From assembly GCF_036038375.1 (NCBI RefSeq), contig NZ_CP107935.1, forward strand, positions 2,356,001-2,420,000: 64,000 nt of DNA. The letters are read 5' to 3'. The stretch is from Streptomyces sp. NBC_00414. GTDB taxonomy: Bacteria > Actinomycetota > Actinomycetes > Streptomycetales > Streptomycetaceae. The translations under genes and the position numbers were made by a program. The notes below the pieces were generated by a model. That model searched no databases, was not told the DNA's origin, and saw only the letters and a list, made by a program, of their open reading frames with translations. This document shows positions 1-8,059 of the stretch, in pieces; the stretch's first letter is position 1; every line of letters starts with the position of its first letter.

Positions 1-72
1 CAGGCGTCGGGCGGGGGCCTCGGGCGCGGGCTTATCGGACACGGGGGCTTCGGACACGGGTGTCTCAGACAC
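1..72 (-). CDS. livM: Branched-chain amino-acid ABC transporter permease LivM, N-terminal fragment
   Basis: Only the first 24 codons lie in the window; the gene runs off the left edge. The reading frame opens with GTG TCT GAG at 72 and overlaps the 3' end of the upstream permease gene by 8 bases. The visible peptide is a charged, proline-rich cytoplasmic N-terminus with the motif PVSE/PVSD repeated, as expected ahead of the first membrane helix. LivM identity is inferred from position: in liv operons the second permease follows LivH. The frame and overlap are seen; the function is inference. Confidence 0.55.
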   Translation of the reverse strand, partial: MSETPVSEAPVSDKPAPEAPARRL

Positions 73-955
73 GGGCCAGCTCCTTGGTGCCGAACAGCCC
101 GGAGGGCCGGATGAGCAGGATCACGGTCATCACGAGGTAGGGGGCGACGTCGCCCAACCCCCGGCCCAGGAAGGACAGTTCGCTCTGGTAGCCGGTCGCG
201 AGGGACTCGGTGACGCCGACGATCAGGCCTCCGACGAGCGCTCCGGTCGTGGAGTCGAGGCCGCCGAGGATCGCGGCCGGGAAGGCCTTGAGGGCGGCGA
301 GCGAGGTGGCCCTCTCCAGGCCCGGGGTGGGGAAGACGGTCAGGAACAGGGCGGCCACGGCGGCGAGTCCGCCCGCCACGGCCCAGGCCCCGAGCGACAC
401 CCGTCCGAGCCGTACGCCCATCAGCGCGGCCGTCTCCGTGCTCTCGGCGGCGGCCCGCATGGCGACACCCCAGGAGGTGTACCGGAACGTGAGCAGGAAG
501 GCCGTGATGAGCAGGCCCGCGGTGACGAAGGCGGCGATGCGCGTGTGGGCCAGCGAGATGGAGCCGATGGTGAGGACGTCGTCGCCCCACGGATCGCCGA
601 GGGGCAGCACGTCGGTGCCGATCCGGCGGGTCAGTTCCGTGGTGAGCAGGATGTCCACGCCGATGGTGACGATGGCGAGGACGCTGTGGTCGGAACCCCG
701 GTAGCGGCGCATCACCAGGAACTCCACGGCCGCCCCGACCAGTGCGGCCCCGGCGATCCCGACCAGCAGTGCGGGCCAGAAACCGATGTCGTCGTGGAGG
801 ACCGCGGTGATGTATCCACCGGCCAGCAGCAGCGAGGCGTGGGCGAAGTTGACGACCTCGGTGGCCCGGAAGATGACCACGAAGCCGAGTGCGATGAGGG
901 CGTAGACCGACCCCATCGACAGTCCGTTGAGGAGGAGTTCGGCGAAGGTGCTCAC
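65..955 (-). CDS. livH: Branched-chain amino-acid ABC transporter permease LivH
   Basis: A 296-residue polytopic membrane protein of the LivH (BPD_transp_2) family, one of two permeases forming the transport path of a high-affinity branched-chain amino-acid or amide importer. The N-terminus (VSTFAELLLNGLSMGSVYAL) and the segment ALGFVVIFRATEVVNFAH are typical LivH signatures, followed by about eight hydrophobic helices and the conserved AILGGLDSTTGALVGG loop near the C-terminus. I chose the GTG at 955 because it forms a GTGA overlap with the stop of livG. An open extension upstream to 1267 is only the antisense of livG. The substrate cannot be told from the permease alone; urea and short amides are alternatives. 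Confidence 0.9.
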   Translation of the reverse strand: MSTFAELLLNGLSMGSVYALIALGFVVIFRATEVVNFAHASLLLAGGYITAVLHDDIGFWPALLVGIAGAALVGAAVEFLVMRRYRGSDHSVLAIVTIGVDILLTTELTRRIGTDVLPLGDPWGDDVLTIGSISLAHTRIAAFVTAGLLITAFLLTFRYTSWGVAMRAAAESTETAALMGVRLGRVSLGAWAVAGGLAAVAALFLTVFPTPGLERATSLAALKAFPAAILGGLDSTTGALVGGLIVGVTESLATGYQSELSFLGRGLGDVAPYLVMTVILLIRPSGLFGTKELARV

Positions 956-1857
956 GACGTGGTCTCCTCTTCGTCGGAGCGCCCGGCCCGTTCGGGTTCC
1001 TCGGAGCGCTCCCCCAGGTAGGCGCGTACGACCGCCGGATCGTTCTGTACGTCGGCGGGGGCGCCGTCCGCGATCCGGCGCCCGAAGTCGAGTACGGTCA
1101 CCGCGTCGGCGAGCCGCATCACCACCCCCATGTCGTGTTCCACCAGGACGATCGAGATGCCGAGGCTGTCGCGGACTCCCGCGATCACGGCGGACGTCCG
1201 GATCCGCTCGTCGGCGGTCATGCCCGCGACCGGCTCGTCCAGGAGCAGCAGGCGGGGCTCCATGCACAGGGCGCGGGCGAGTTCGGCGAGCTTCTGCTGC
1301 CCGTACGGCAGGGAGCCCGCCGGACGGCCGAGACAGGACGAGATGCCGACGAACTCGGCGATCTCCCGTACGCGTTCGCGATGACGGCGCTCCTCACGGG
1401 CCGCCGCGGGAAGCCTCAGGCCCGCGGCGAGGAAGCCGGTGCGGGTCAGCCGGTGGCGGCCCAGCAGGAGGCTGTCCTCGACCGTGGCGAGCGGTGGCAG
1501 GGCGAGGTTCTGGAAGATGCGGGCGACGCCCAGACCGGCGATGCGGTGCGGAGGCATGTCGGTCAGTTCGTGCTCGCCGAAGCGGACGCTGCCTTCGGTG
1601 GCGCGGTAGACGCCGGACAGCACGTTGAAGCAGGTGGACTTGCCGGCTCCGTTGGGGCCGATGACGGCGTGGACGGTGCCGGGGCGCACGGTGAAGTTCA
1701 CGGCGTCCAGGGCGGTCAGTCCGGCGAAGCGCACGGTCAGGTCCCGTACATGCAGCGGTGGTACGTCGGTGCCGGCACCGGAGTCGGCTGCCGGTCCGGT
1801 GCCCGGCCCGGGTCCGGACGTGGGTGAAGTGCGCTGTGACTGCGCGTCGTTCGTCAT
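952..1857 (-). CDS. livG: Branched-chain amino-acid ABC transporter ATP-binding protein LivG
   Basis: A 301-residue ABC ATPase. After a Ser/Pro/Gly-rich N-terminal stretch of about 30 residues come a Walker A motif (GPNGAGKST), a Q-loop (FQNLALPPLATVEDSLLLGRH), the signature region SLPYGQQKLAELARAL (SYGQQ in place of LSGGQ, usual for LivG), Walker B (RLLLLDEPVAGM) and the H-loop (VLVEHDMGVVM). LivG and LivF power the LivHM permeases at the inner face of the membrane. It starts at the ATG at 1857, 10 bases after the stop of livF, and overlaps livH by 4 bases, so the genes are translationally coupled. Confidence 0.93.
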   Translation of the reverse strand: MTNDAQSQRTSPTSGPGPGTGPAADSGAGTDVPPLHVRDLTVRFAGLTALDAVNFTVRPGTVHAVIGPNGAGKSTCFNVLSGVYRATEGSVRFGEHELTDMPPHRIAGLGVARIFQNLALPPLATVEDSLLLGRHRLTRTGFLAAGLRLPAAAREERRHRERVREIAEFVGISSCLGRPAGSLPYGQQKLAELARALCMEPRLLLLDEPVAGMTADERIRTSAVIAGVRDSLGISIVLVEHDMGVVMRLADAVTVLDFGRRIADGAPADVQNDPAVVRAYLGERSEEPERAGRSDEEETTS

Positions 1858-1867
1858 GGTGATGTGC

Positions 1868-2674
1868 TCACCCCTTCCATCGGGTCAGCGCCGGGTGCGA
1901 GGCGCGGGCCAGCTCGGCGTCGGCCGCCGCGTCCTCGTCGACCACGCCCAGGTAGCGGCGGCGCACCTCGTCGGAGGCGGCCAGTTCGTCCGCGGGGCCC
2001 GACAGGGTGACTTCGCCGACCTCCAGGACGTAGGCGCGGGTGGCGAGGCGCAGGGCCAGGGCGGCGTTCTGTTCGACGAGCAGGATCGAGGTGCCCTGGG
2101 CGTTGATCTCCCGTACCGTCTCGGCGATCCGTGCCGCCATCAGCGGGGCGAGTCCCAGGGACGGTTCGTCGAGGAGCAGCATCCTCGGGGTGGCCATCAG
2201 GGCGCGGCCGACCGCGAGCATCTGCTGTTCGCCGCCGGACAGGAGGCCGGCGTGCTGCTGGGCCCGGTCGGCGAGGACGGGGAACAGCTCGTGGACGCGG
2301 CGCAGGGCGGCGGCCCGCTCCGCCCGGCCGCCGGTGGCACCGAGCGCCCCGGCCCGCAGGTTGTCGGCGACGCTCATCCTGGCGAACACCCGCCGCCCTT
2401 CCGGGATCTGGGAGATCCCGGCGGCCACCACCCGGTCCGGCGCGAGGCCGTCGATGCGGCGGCCGTCGAAGGTGACGGTGCCGCCGGTGACCGCGCCGCC
2501 GTGGAAGGACAGGGTCCGGCAGATGGCCCGCAGCAGGGTCGACTTGCCCGCGCCGTTGCCGCCGAGGACCGTGACCACGGCCCCTTCGGGCACCTCCAGA
2601 GACACCTGGCGCAGTGCTCGTACGGGACCGTATCCGACCGACAGGTCCTGTACTGCCAGCCCGGAACCACCCAT
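1868..2674 (-). CDS. livF: Branched-chain amino-acid ABC transporter ATP-binding protein LivF
   Basis: A 268-residue ABC ATPase of the LivF type and the first gene of the visible liv operon. It has Walker A GGNGAGKST, the signature LLSGGEQQMLAVGRALM, Walker B MLLLDEPSLGLAP and the H-loop ILLVEQNAALAL, with the canonical LivF SQIPEGRRVFARMSVADNL segment. The start at 2674 (MGGSGLAVQDL) is preceded by GGGGGA at good spacing; an ATG 39 bases further upstream lacks this. The operon is transcribed away from the PucR-type regulator at 2889, and the 214-bp gap between them holds the likely promoters. The periplasmic binding protein is not in view. Confidence 0.92.
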   Translation of the reverse strand: MGGSGLAVQDLSVGYGPVRALRQVSLEVPEGAVVTVLGGNGAGKSTLLRAICRTLSFHGGAVTGGTVTFDGRRIDGLAPDRVVAAGISQIPEGRRVFARMSVADNLRAGALGATGGRAERAAALRRVHELFPVLADRAQQHAGLLSGGEQQMLAVGRALMATPRMLLLDEPSLGLAPLMAARIAETVREINAQGTSILLVEQNAALALRLATRAYVLEVGEVTLSGPADELAASDEVRRRYLGVVDEDAAADAELARASHPALTRWKG

Positions 2675-2818
2675 GGCATTCCCCCAGTCATCGTGCTCCT
2701 GCTCGCCGTGCACCCGGCGTGTTCACGGCCGGTGTGGCGCTCACCACAGCACCGGCTGGGGCGTCCGTCCACGGGGCGCGGGGGAATCGCTGCGGGTGAC
2801 CAGCGGGTGCGGGCAGGC

Positions 2819-2836
2819 GTTGTGCGCGCGCACAAC
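2819..2836. promoter_or_regulatory. 18-bp perfect palindrome between livF and pucR-type regulator
   Basis: GTTGTGCGCGCGCACAAC is an uninterrupted perfect palindrome in the divergent intergenic region, about 145 bp upstream of livF and 52 bp upstream of the regulator. Its position and dyad symmetry suit an operator read by a dimeric regulator, most simply the adjacent PucR-type protein. This is inference; no experimental motif is known to me for this protein. Confidence 0.45.
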
Positions 2837-2888
2837 ACCGCGTGTCAGGGGCCTGTGCGGGGTGGCCCACGGGTGGCATCCTCCGGCC

Positions 2889-4091
2889 ATGGGAGCCCGC
2901 AGAAGGCGCACCGGTCATGACTGGAAACTGCTCGCCGAATCCTGCACGGCACTGCTGGAGCGGCTGCCGGAGCTGGTCGACGAGCACATGCGACAACTGG
3001 CCGAACACTCACCCGTCTACGGGGAGTTCCTGCCGTACGACCAGCAGTGGCGGGAGGCGGAGGAGGCGATGCGGATCGGGATCGAGACGATCTCCGCGCC
3101 CCGTGACTCGCCCCGCCGCGATCTGGAGTACGCGGAGGACGCGGGGCGGCGACGGGCCCAACAAGGCCTGCCGCTGGACCTGTTGGTCCATGCGTACCGT
3201 TCCGCGGGCTATCTGGTGTGGGACGCCCTGATGGAGGGGGCGGCCGGCCGGGAGCCGGAGCGGCTGGCCGTGCTGATGCGGTCGGCGACGATGGTGTGGT
3301 CCGCGGTGGACGCGCAGGCCGCGGTGGCGACCGAGGCGTACCGGGCGACCGAGATGGAGCTGCGGCGGCGTACCGACGAGCGGCTCCAGGCGCTGCTCGA
3401 CGCGCTCCTGGAGGGGCAGGAGGCGCCCGGCCTGGCGGCGAGGGCCGCGGCCGGCCTGGACCTCCCCGAGCGGGGCCCGTACGCCGTGGTGGTGCTGCGC
3501 TCGGAGCGCCGTGAGCCGTTCCGGCGGCCCGTGGAGGGGGCGGGGCTGCGGTTCGTGTGGCGGATGCGGGCGGACTGCGAGGTCGGGGTGGTGGCGCTCG
3601 CGGCCGGGCAGGGGCTCGACGGGGTGGCGCGGGCGCTCGACGGGCGCTGTTCCGGTCCCGGCGGGATCAGTCCCGTCGTCGCCGGGCTCGCCGAGCTCGG
3701 ACGGGCGAGGCGGCTCGCCGAGCTGGCGCTGCGTACGTGTCCGCCGGACGCGAGTGCCGTCGTACGGCTCGATCAGCGGATGCCGACGGCGCTCGTCGTC
3801 AGCCAGCCGGAGCTGGCCGGGCGGCTGGTGTCGGACGTCTTCGGTTCGCTGCTGGAACTCGAACCGGCGGATCGGGCGGTGCTGTTGGAGACGCTCGACG
3901 CGTGGCTCAGCTGTGAGGGGTCCGCGGGGCGGGCGGCGGGGCGGCTGTACTGCCACCGGAACACCGTGTTCAACCGTCTGCGGCGGTTGGAGCAGCTGAC
4001 CTCTCGGTCGTTGGCGCGGCCGCGGGACCTGATCGAGATGACGCTGGCGTTGGACGCGTATCGGTTGGCGGGGGTGGCGGGGGTGGGGTGA
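2889..4091 (+). CDS. PucR/CdaR-type helix-turn-helix regulator
   Basis: A 400-residue regulator of the PucR family as found in Streptomyces: a helical N-terminal sensor region (about residues 1-160, beginning MGARRRRTGHDWKLLAE), a degenerate GGDEF-like middle (about 175-300) and a C-terminal PucR HTH (about 335-395) with the motif YCHRNTVFNRLRRLEQL followed by DLIEMTLALDAYRL. The ATG at 2889 was chosen because the protein family begins here; the open frame extends far upstream only as antisense of livF. It is divergent from the liv operon, so it probably controls uptake of the transported amino acid or amide. The inducer is unknown. Confidence 0.85.
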   Translation: MGARRRRTGHDWKLLAESCTALLERLPELVDEHMRQLAEHSPVYGEFLPYDQQWREAEEAMRIGIETISAPRDSPRRDLEYAEDAGRRRAQQGLPLDLLVHAYRSAGYLVWDALMEGAAGREPERLAVLMRSATMVWSAVDAQAAVATEAYRATEMELRRRTDERLQALLDALLEGQEAPGLAARAAAGLDLPERGPYAVVVLRSERREPFRRPVEGAGLRFVWRMRADCEVGVVALAAGQGLDGVARALDGRCSGPGGISPVVAGLAELGRARRLAELALRTCPPDASAVVRLDQRMPTALVVSQPELAGRLVSDVFGSLLELEPADRAVLLETLDAWLSCEGSAGRAAGRLYCHRNTVFNRLRRLEQLTSRSLARPRDLIEMTLALDAYRLAGVAGVG

Positions 4092-4176
4092 GGCGTTTCC
4101 CGCCCCCGCCACCCCTACCCTTCCCGTCACTGCATGGGGGCTTCGCCCCCTCGCCCCCGTATCGCGCTGCGCGCTC

Positions 4177-4234
4177 GTCCTCAAACGCCGGACGGGCTGA
4201 AGATCGTCTTTCAGCCCGTCCGGCGTTTGAGGAC
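4177..4234. terminator. Bidirectional terminator with perfect 25-bp stem
   Basis: The arms 4177-4201 and 4210-4234 are perfectly complementary over 25 bp with an 8-nt loop (GATCGTCT). The core CAAACGCCGGACGGGCTGAA and its complement is a very common Streptomyces intergenic hairpin. It lies between two convergent genes (the PucR regulator and glycerate kinase) and is flanked by further GC-rich short inverted repeats (GGGCTTCGCCCCC, GGGGGCGGAGCCCCC). There is no U-tract, as usual for streptomycete terminators. Confidence 0.85.
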
Positions 4235-4308
4235 CGGGGGTTCGGGGGCGGAGCCCCCGAGACGTGGACGGGAACGGGTAGGGGCGGCGGGGGCGGAGAA
4301 CAGGTCCG

Positions 4309-5475
4309 TCAGGTCAGGAAGTCCTGGGCGATGTGCTCCGCGACTTCCTCCAGGATCGGGCCCGCTTCCGCGATGCACCGCCCCACGTCGGGCTCGACAT
4401 CCGTGAGCGGATACACCCGCCGAATCCCGGCCCGCCCGAGCGCCTCAGGAGCAAGGGCAAGCCGCCCACAGACAGCGATGACCTCCTTGCCGGCGGCCCG
4501 CGCCGCGGCGGCAACCCCGGCGGGAGCCTTCCCGTGGAGGGTCTGCTCGTCCAGGGACCCCTCCCCGGTGATGACGAGCGTCGCCCGCTCCAGCGCGGCC
4601 GCGAAGCCCAGCACGTCGAGCATGACCTCGATACCGGGGCGGAAACTCGCGCCCAGCCCCACCAGAGCCCCGTACCCGATGCCGCCGGCGGCCCCCGCAC
4701 CGGGCGCGACGGCATACTCCGCCGCCCGGCCCCCGATGGTCTTCTCCAGGACCGCGGCGAAGTGGGAGAGCCCCGCGTCGAGCACCGCCACGTCGTCCGG
4801 CGAGGCGCCCTTCTGGGGCCCGTACACCGCCGGCGCGCCCTTCGGCCCGGTCAGCGGGTTGTCCACGTCGCTGGCGAGGACCACGTCGACGGTGGCGAGC
4901 CGGGGGTCGAGACCGGTCAGGTCCGCCGTGGCGAGTTCCCCGAGGGAACCGCCCCCGGGCGGTACGGGCTCGCCGTCCTCGTCGAGGAACCGGGCCCCGA
5001 GCGCGGCCAGCATCCCGGCCCCGCCGTCGGTGGTCGCACTCCCGCCGACGCCGAAGACGATGGTCCGCGCCCCGGCGTCGAGCGCGGCCCGCAGCAGTTC
5101 CCCGGACCCGTACGTGGACGACGTGAGCGGGGCGAAGGTTCCGGCGGGCAGCCGCTGCAGCCCGCTGGCCTCGGCCATCTCCACGACCGCGGTCCCGTCG
5201 CGCAGCGCGAACGCGGCGGTGACCTCGTCCCCGAGCGGCCCGGCGACCCGTACCTCGTGCCGCTCGAACCCGGCGGCGACCGCCGCGGCGACGGTGCCGT
5301 CGCCGCCGTCGGCCACCGGGAGCGACTCGACCTCGACCTGTGGCGCGATCCGGTGCAGCCCTGCCGTGACCCGCTCGGCCACCTGCACGGCCGTGAGCGA
5401 GCCCTTGAACTTGTCCGCGGCGATGAGTACCCGCTGGATCTGGCTACCGGTCCGGTTCACTGCAGCGTCCGCCAC
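4309..5475 (-). CDS. Glycerate kinase
   Basis: A 388-residue member of the GlxK/GarK glycerate kinase family, which phosphorylates D-glycerate to 2- or 3-phosphoglycerate and feeds glyoxylate, glucarate or serine breakdown into glycolysis. Family motifs are clear: VLIAADKFKGSLTA near the N-terminus, SLPVADGGDGTV, the glycine-rich IVFGVGGSATTDGGAGMLAALG, and VITGEGSLDEQTLHGKAPAGV near the C-terminus. The GTG at 5475 is chosen because AAGGGG lies 9 nt upstream; an in-frame start 39 bases earlier has no such site. It is monocistronic and convergent with the PucR gene across a strong terminator. Confidence 0.92.
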   Translation of the reverse strand: MADAAVNRTGSQIQRVLIAADKFKGSLTAVQVAERVTAGLHRIAPQVEVESLPVADGGDGTVAAAVAAGFERHEVRVAGPLGDEVTAAFALRDGTAVVEMAEASGLQRLPAGTFAPLTSSTYGSGELLRAALDAGARTIVFGVGGSATTDGGAGMLAALGARFLDEDGEPVPPGGGSLGELATADLTGLDPRLATVDVVLASDVDNPLTGPKGAPAVYGPQKGASPDDVAVLDAGLSHFAAVLEKTIGGRAAEYAVAPGAGAAGGIGYGALVGLGASFRPGIEVMLDVLGFAAALERATLVITGEGSLDEQTLHGKAPAGVAAAARAAGKEVIAVCGRLALAPEALGRAGIRRVYPLTDVEPDVGRCIAEAGPILEEVAEHIAQDFLT

Positions 5476-5618
5476 CTTGGATTCCCCTTGCTCTTCGGGC
5501 CTTGCACACGTCAAGGCAGTCGCGCCGCTGCGACCCTAACCGCAGGAGGGGGCCGCTGCCCAGGGCGGTTCTCAGGACCCGGACAGCGGTCGGACAGGCT
5601 GGGGACGGCGGCGGCCGG

Positions 5619-5873
5619 TCAGCCGGCGTCGGTGCCGCGCGAGTCGTAGAGCTGGTGCGTCAGCGTTCCCTTGTGCCCGAACGGGATGCTGATGTGCTCC
5701 AGCACGTCCTCCAGGAGATCGAGGTCCCCGGTCCGCACGCCGACGTCCCCGGTGTTGACCAGCGGATCGGCGGGAGCGGCCTGGGCGGAGGCGGTACCGG
5801 TGCCGGACAGGACGGCGGCGACCGCGGCGGCGGCACCGGCCGCGAGGACCGTCGTACGACTCAACGACTTCAT
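5619..5873 (-). CDS. Small exported protein of unknown function
   Basis: An 84-residue protein starting at the ATG at 5873 with GGAG 4 nt upstream. It has a clear signal peptide: a basic n-region (MKSLSRTTV), an alanine/valine h-region and a likely cleavage after TASAQA. The mature part is only about 50 residues, acidic, with no cysteines (LVNTGDVGVRTGDLDLLEDV ending in YDSRGTDAG). I do not recognise a family. It is transcribed divergently from the NUDIX gene over an unusually A/T-rich spacer (5874-6042), which may hold both promoters. Confidence 0.7.
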   Translation of the reverse strand: MKSLSRTTVLAAGAAAAVAAVLSGTGTASAQAAPADPLVNTGDVGVRTGDLDLLEDVLEHISIPFGHKGTLTHQLYDSRGTDAG

Positions 5874-6030
5874 GGGGCTCCAAACGCGCAATACGAACAA
5901 AACCTGATGACCTTCTCATGTGGCGTGGTGCCGGATATACGTAAAACGGGCGTGACCGGCAGGAATTCGGCACACCGGGTGTAAGCCCCTTGCACGTTGA
6001 CGATCTTTCGAGGCCCTCAGTCGATCTCGT

Positions 6031-6042
6031 TAGGCTGGCCCG
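6031..6042 (+). promoter_or_regulatory. Leaderless -10 element of the NUDIX gene
   Basis: TAGGCT at 6031-6036 sits 6 nt before the ATG at 6043, and no Shine-Dalgarno sequence is present. Transcription would therefore start at or next to the initiation codon, giving a leaderless mRNA, which is common in Streptomyces. The -35 is weak (TTTCGA-like around 6006-6011). Confidence 0.45.
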
Positions 6043-6534
6043 ATGACCATCCCTGACTACGCCACGTACATCGCGAGCCTTCCCCGTGTGCTCGTCGGCG
6101 CCGCCGCGCTCTTCCGTGACGCCGAGGGCCGTGTGCTGCTCGTCGAGCCCAACTACCGCGAGGGCTGGGCGCTGCCGGGCGGCACGGTCGAGTCGGACGC
6201 AGGGGAGACCCCGAGGCAGGGGGCCCACCGGGAGACCCTTGAGGAGATCGGCCTGGACCTGGAGATCGGCAGGCTGCTCGCGGTGGACTGGGTGCCCGGC
6301 ACGGAGCGGCCTCCGATCGTGGCGTACCTGTACGACGGTGGAGTCCTGGTGGAGGAGCAGTTCAAGTCGATCCGCCTCCAGGAGTCGGAGCTGCTGTCCT
6401 GGAAGCTGGTGCCGCGCGAGGAGCTCACCCAGCACATGTCGGGCTCCCTGGGCCGCCGTGTGGTCGCCGCGCTCGACGTCCTGACGGAAGGCGCGGGAAC
6501 GGCGGAGCTGGAGAACGGCGACCGGGTCGGCTGA
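6043..6534 (+). CDS. NUDIX hydrolase
   Basis: A 163-residue NUDIX pyrophosphohydrolase that would cleave a nucleoside diphosphate linked to another moiety. The NUDIX box runs from GGTVESDAGET through AHRETLEEIGL (about residues 40-65). The catalytic RExxEExG helix is intact, but the loop between the GG and the first glutamate is two residues longer than in the classical GX5E pattern. The substrate is unknown. The next gene downstream, 52 bp away on the same strand, is a sirtuin that makes O-acetyl-ADP-ribose, so an ADP-ribose-type substrate is an attractive but unproven idea. Both genes look leaderless. Confidence 0.88.
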   Translation: MTIPDYATYIASLPRVLVGAAALFRDAEGRVLLVEPNYREGWALPGGTVESDAGETPRQGAHRETLEEIGLDLEIGRLLAVDWVPGTERPPIVAYLYDGGVLVEEQFKSIRLQESELLSWKLVPREELTQHMSGSLGRRVVAALDVLTEGAGTAELENGDRVG

Positions 6535-6574
6535 CCCGCCCCGATATCGGTTCGCCCCGCGCGGTCGGGCGCCC

Positions 6575-6586
6575 TACGCTCGCCAC
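6575..6586 (+). promoter_or_regulatory. Leaderless -10 element of the sirtuin gene
   Basis: TACGCT at 6575-6580 lies 6 nt upstream of the ATG at 6587 with no ribosome-binding site between. A TTCGCC hexamer 18 nt further upstream could serve as -35. This suggests that the sirtuin has its own leaderless promoter although it closely follows the NUDIX gene. Confidence 0.4.
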
Positions 6587-7327
6587 ATGAGCAAGCCTCT
6601 CGTCGCCGTCCTCAGTGGTGCGGGCATCTCCACCGACTCCGGGATCCCGGATTATCGCGGCCCCAACGGTGTGTGGCGGCGCGATCCCGAGGCACAGCGG
6701 CTCGTGACGTACGAGTACTACATGGGTGATCCGGAGATCCGGCGGCGGTCCTGGCAGATGCGGCGCGAGAACCGGACCCTGCGGGCGGAGCCGAACGCGG
6801 CGCACCTGGCCGTGGCCGAGCTGGAACGGGCCGGGGTGCCGGTCCGGGTGATCACACAGAACGTGGACGGGCTGCACCAGCTCGCCGGGATGCCCGCCCG
6901 CAAGGTCCTCGAACTGCACGGCAGCGCACGGAGTGTCGTGTGTACGAAGTGTCATGCGCGCGGGCCGATGGAGGACGCCATCTCCCGGGTCGAGGCCGGG
7001 GAATCGGATCCGCCGTGCCTGGAGTGCGGCGGAATCCTCAAGTCGGCAACCGTCATGTTCGGCGAACGGCTCGACCCGGTGGTGCTGGCCGAATCGGTCG
7101 CGATCACCAAGGCGTGCCAGGTGTTCGTCGCCGTCGGCACCAGCCTCCAGGTACAGCCGGCGGCGGGCCTCGCGGGCGTCGCCGCCGATCACGGGGCCCG
7201 CCTCGTCATCGTCAACGCCGAGCCGACCCCGTACGACGACCGGGCCGACGAGCTGATCCGGGAACCGATCGGCACGGCGCTGCCCAAGCTCCTGCACGGA
7301 CTGAACACCGACGACAACGCTTCCTGA
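6587..7327 (+). CDS. cobB: SIR2-family NAD-dependent protein deacylase (sirtuin)
   Basis: A 246-residue sirtuin that removes acyl groups from lysines using NAD+, releasing nicotinamide and O-acyl-ADP-ribose. The NAD-binding motif GAGIS is at 11-15 followed by TDSGIPDYRG. QNVDGLH is at 91-97, the catalytic histidine is H111 (LELHGS), and the structural zinc is held by C119/C122 and C144/C147. GTSLQVQPA and the IVNAEPTP segment complete the Rossmann fold. All key residues are present. Tyr and Arg in TYEYYMGDPEIRRRSW may match the Tyr/Arg pair that marks desuccinylases, but I am not sure of that alignment. Confidence 0.93.
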   Translation: MSKPLVAVLSGAGISTDSGIPDYRGPNGVWRRDPEAQRLVTYEYYMGDPEIRRRSWQMRRENRTLRAEPNAAHLAVAELERAGVPVRVITQNVDGLHQLAGMPARKVLELHGSARSVVCTKCHARGPMEDAISRVEAGESDPPCLECGGILKSATVMFGERLDPVVLAESVAITKACQVFVAVGTSLQVQPAAGLAGVAADHGARLVIVNAEPTPYDDRADELIREPIGTALPKLLHGLNTDDNAS

Positions 7328-7337
7328 CGACGTCCCC

Positions 7338-7361
7338 ATGTTCCCGCCCGGGCGGGAACAT
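7338..7361. terminator. 24-bp perfect palindrome after the sirtuin gene
   Basis: ATGTTCCCGCCC is followed directly by its reverse complement, giving a 24-bp perfect palindrome that starts 10 bp after the sirtuin stop codon. As RNA it folds to a 10-bp GC-rich stem with a 4-nt loop, a plausible terminator. As DNA, a gap-free palindrome could equally be an operator. Confidence 0.6.
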
Positions 7362-7423
7362 CCAGCAAGAGGGACGACGGGCTCGTGCGCACATGAGTCA
7401 GTGGAAAAGTCCATTCACCCAGA

Positions 7424-7606
7424 TCACGAGGAACACAAGGGCCGCCACCCGACGGACCCGTACCGCGCCTCGAAGGCGGCGGTCTCGTCGGCGGTCCGGT
7501 CCTCTTCGAGGTACGTCCAGCGGCCCGCCTCGGCGGCGTCGCCGTGGAGCCGGTACACCTCGGCCAGTCGGCGGCGGAGCGTCAGGTCGTGCGGGAACCC
7601 TTCCGC
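7424..7606 (-). pseudogene. C-terminal remnant of a DUF6584-like protein
   Basis: On the minus strand a frame of about 60 codons ends at a TGA (7424-7426) and reads PHDLTLRRRLAEVYRLHGD, then AAEAGRWTYLEEDRTADE and TAAFEARYGSVGWRPLCSS. This matches, from memory, the C-terminal helical region of the small DUF6584 family. No start codon or N-terminal half is present upstream, where an unrelated + strand frame begins at 7631. It is best read as a truncated relic. The reading frame is seen; the family match is recollection and should be checked. Confidence 0.45.
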
Positions 7607-7630
7607 CCTTCCGCCAGCGATACTTGGACG

Positions 7631-8059
7631 ATGGACAGCTACGAGGGCATCGCGACGCTTGAGTGGTGGGCCAATCGGTCAACGTGCTTGCGCAGGGCCG
7701 GTGTTCGAGTCGAGGTTCGTGTCGTGGGCGGGGACTGGACGTGCGATGCGATTCTCGATCCTCCCCTGCCCCCGGAGGATCGGGAGAGCTTCGCCTTCCT
7801 GATTCAGCTCGATCCGTTCTTCACCCCGCGCTTCGACGAGGAGAGCGCTCTGCCGGTCCGCGTCGTCGCAGCAGGAGAAGACGGGCGACTGGTCCTCACC
7901 GGCGCCCGAGCAGACACCGCGTCGGCAGTTCGCACGCCCGGACTTCCGTGTGGCGACGTGCAGTTCGGCCGTCGCCACTGCCCCGCGGTGCCTGACCTCG
8001 GGATCTCAAGCCGGCGAGAGCCTGTCGCCCGCGTGCCTGGCGGTCACTTCGTCCAGTAG
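7631..8059 (+). pseudogene. Hypothetical protein gene, probably frameshifted
   Basis: An open frame of 142 codons starts MDSYEGIATLE and contains a coding-like middle (GGDWTCDAILDPPLPPEDRE, then LIQLDPFFTPRFDEESALPV and AAGEDGRLVLTG). Between codons 12 and 30 the frame reads WWANRSTCLRRAG, while the +2 frame reads VGQSVNVLAQ over the same bases. That would continue the beta-strand pattern much better, which suggests two compensating indels. After about codon 95 the sequence looks random. I see no recognisable family. The gene is either a decayed copy of a small conserved protein or a real fast-evolving one. Confidence 0.35.

Noticed and set aside
2040..2888. Upstream extension of the PucR-type gene to give a 683-residue protein
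   Set aside because: The extra 283 codons are antisense of livF plus the divergent promoter region, and the family N-terminus begins at 2889.
7398..7682. 94-codon minus-strand frame after the sirtuin gene
   Set aside because: It is Arg/Pro-rich, and a different minus-strand frame over the same bases gives the DUF6584-like peptide.
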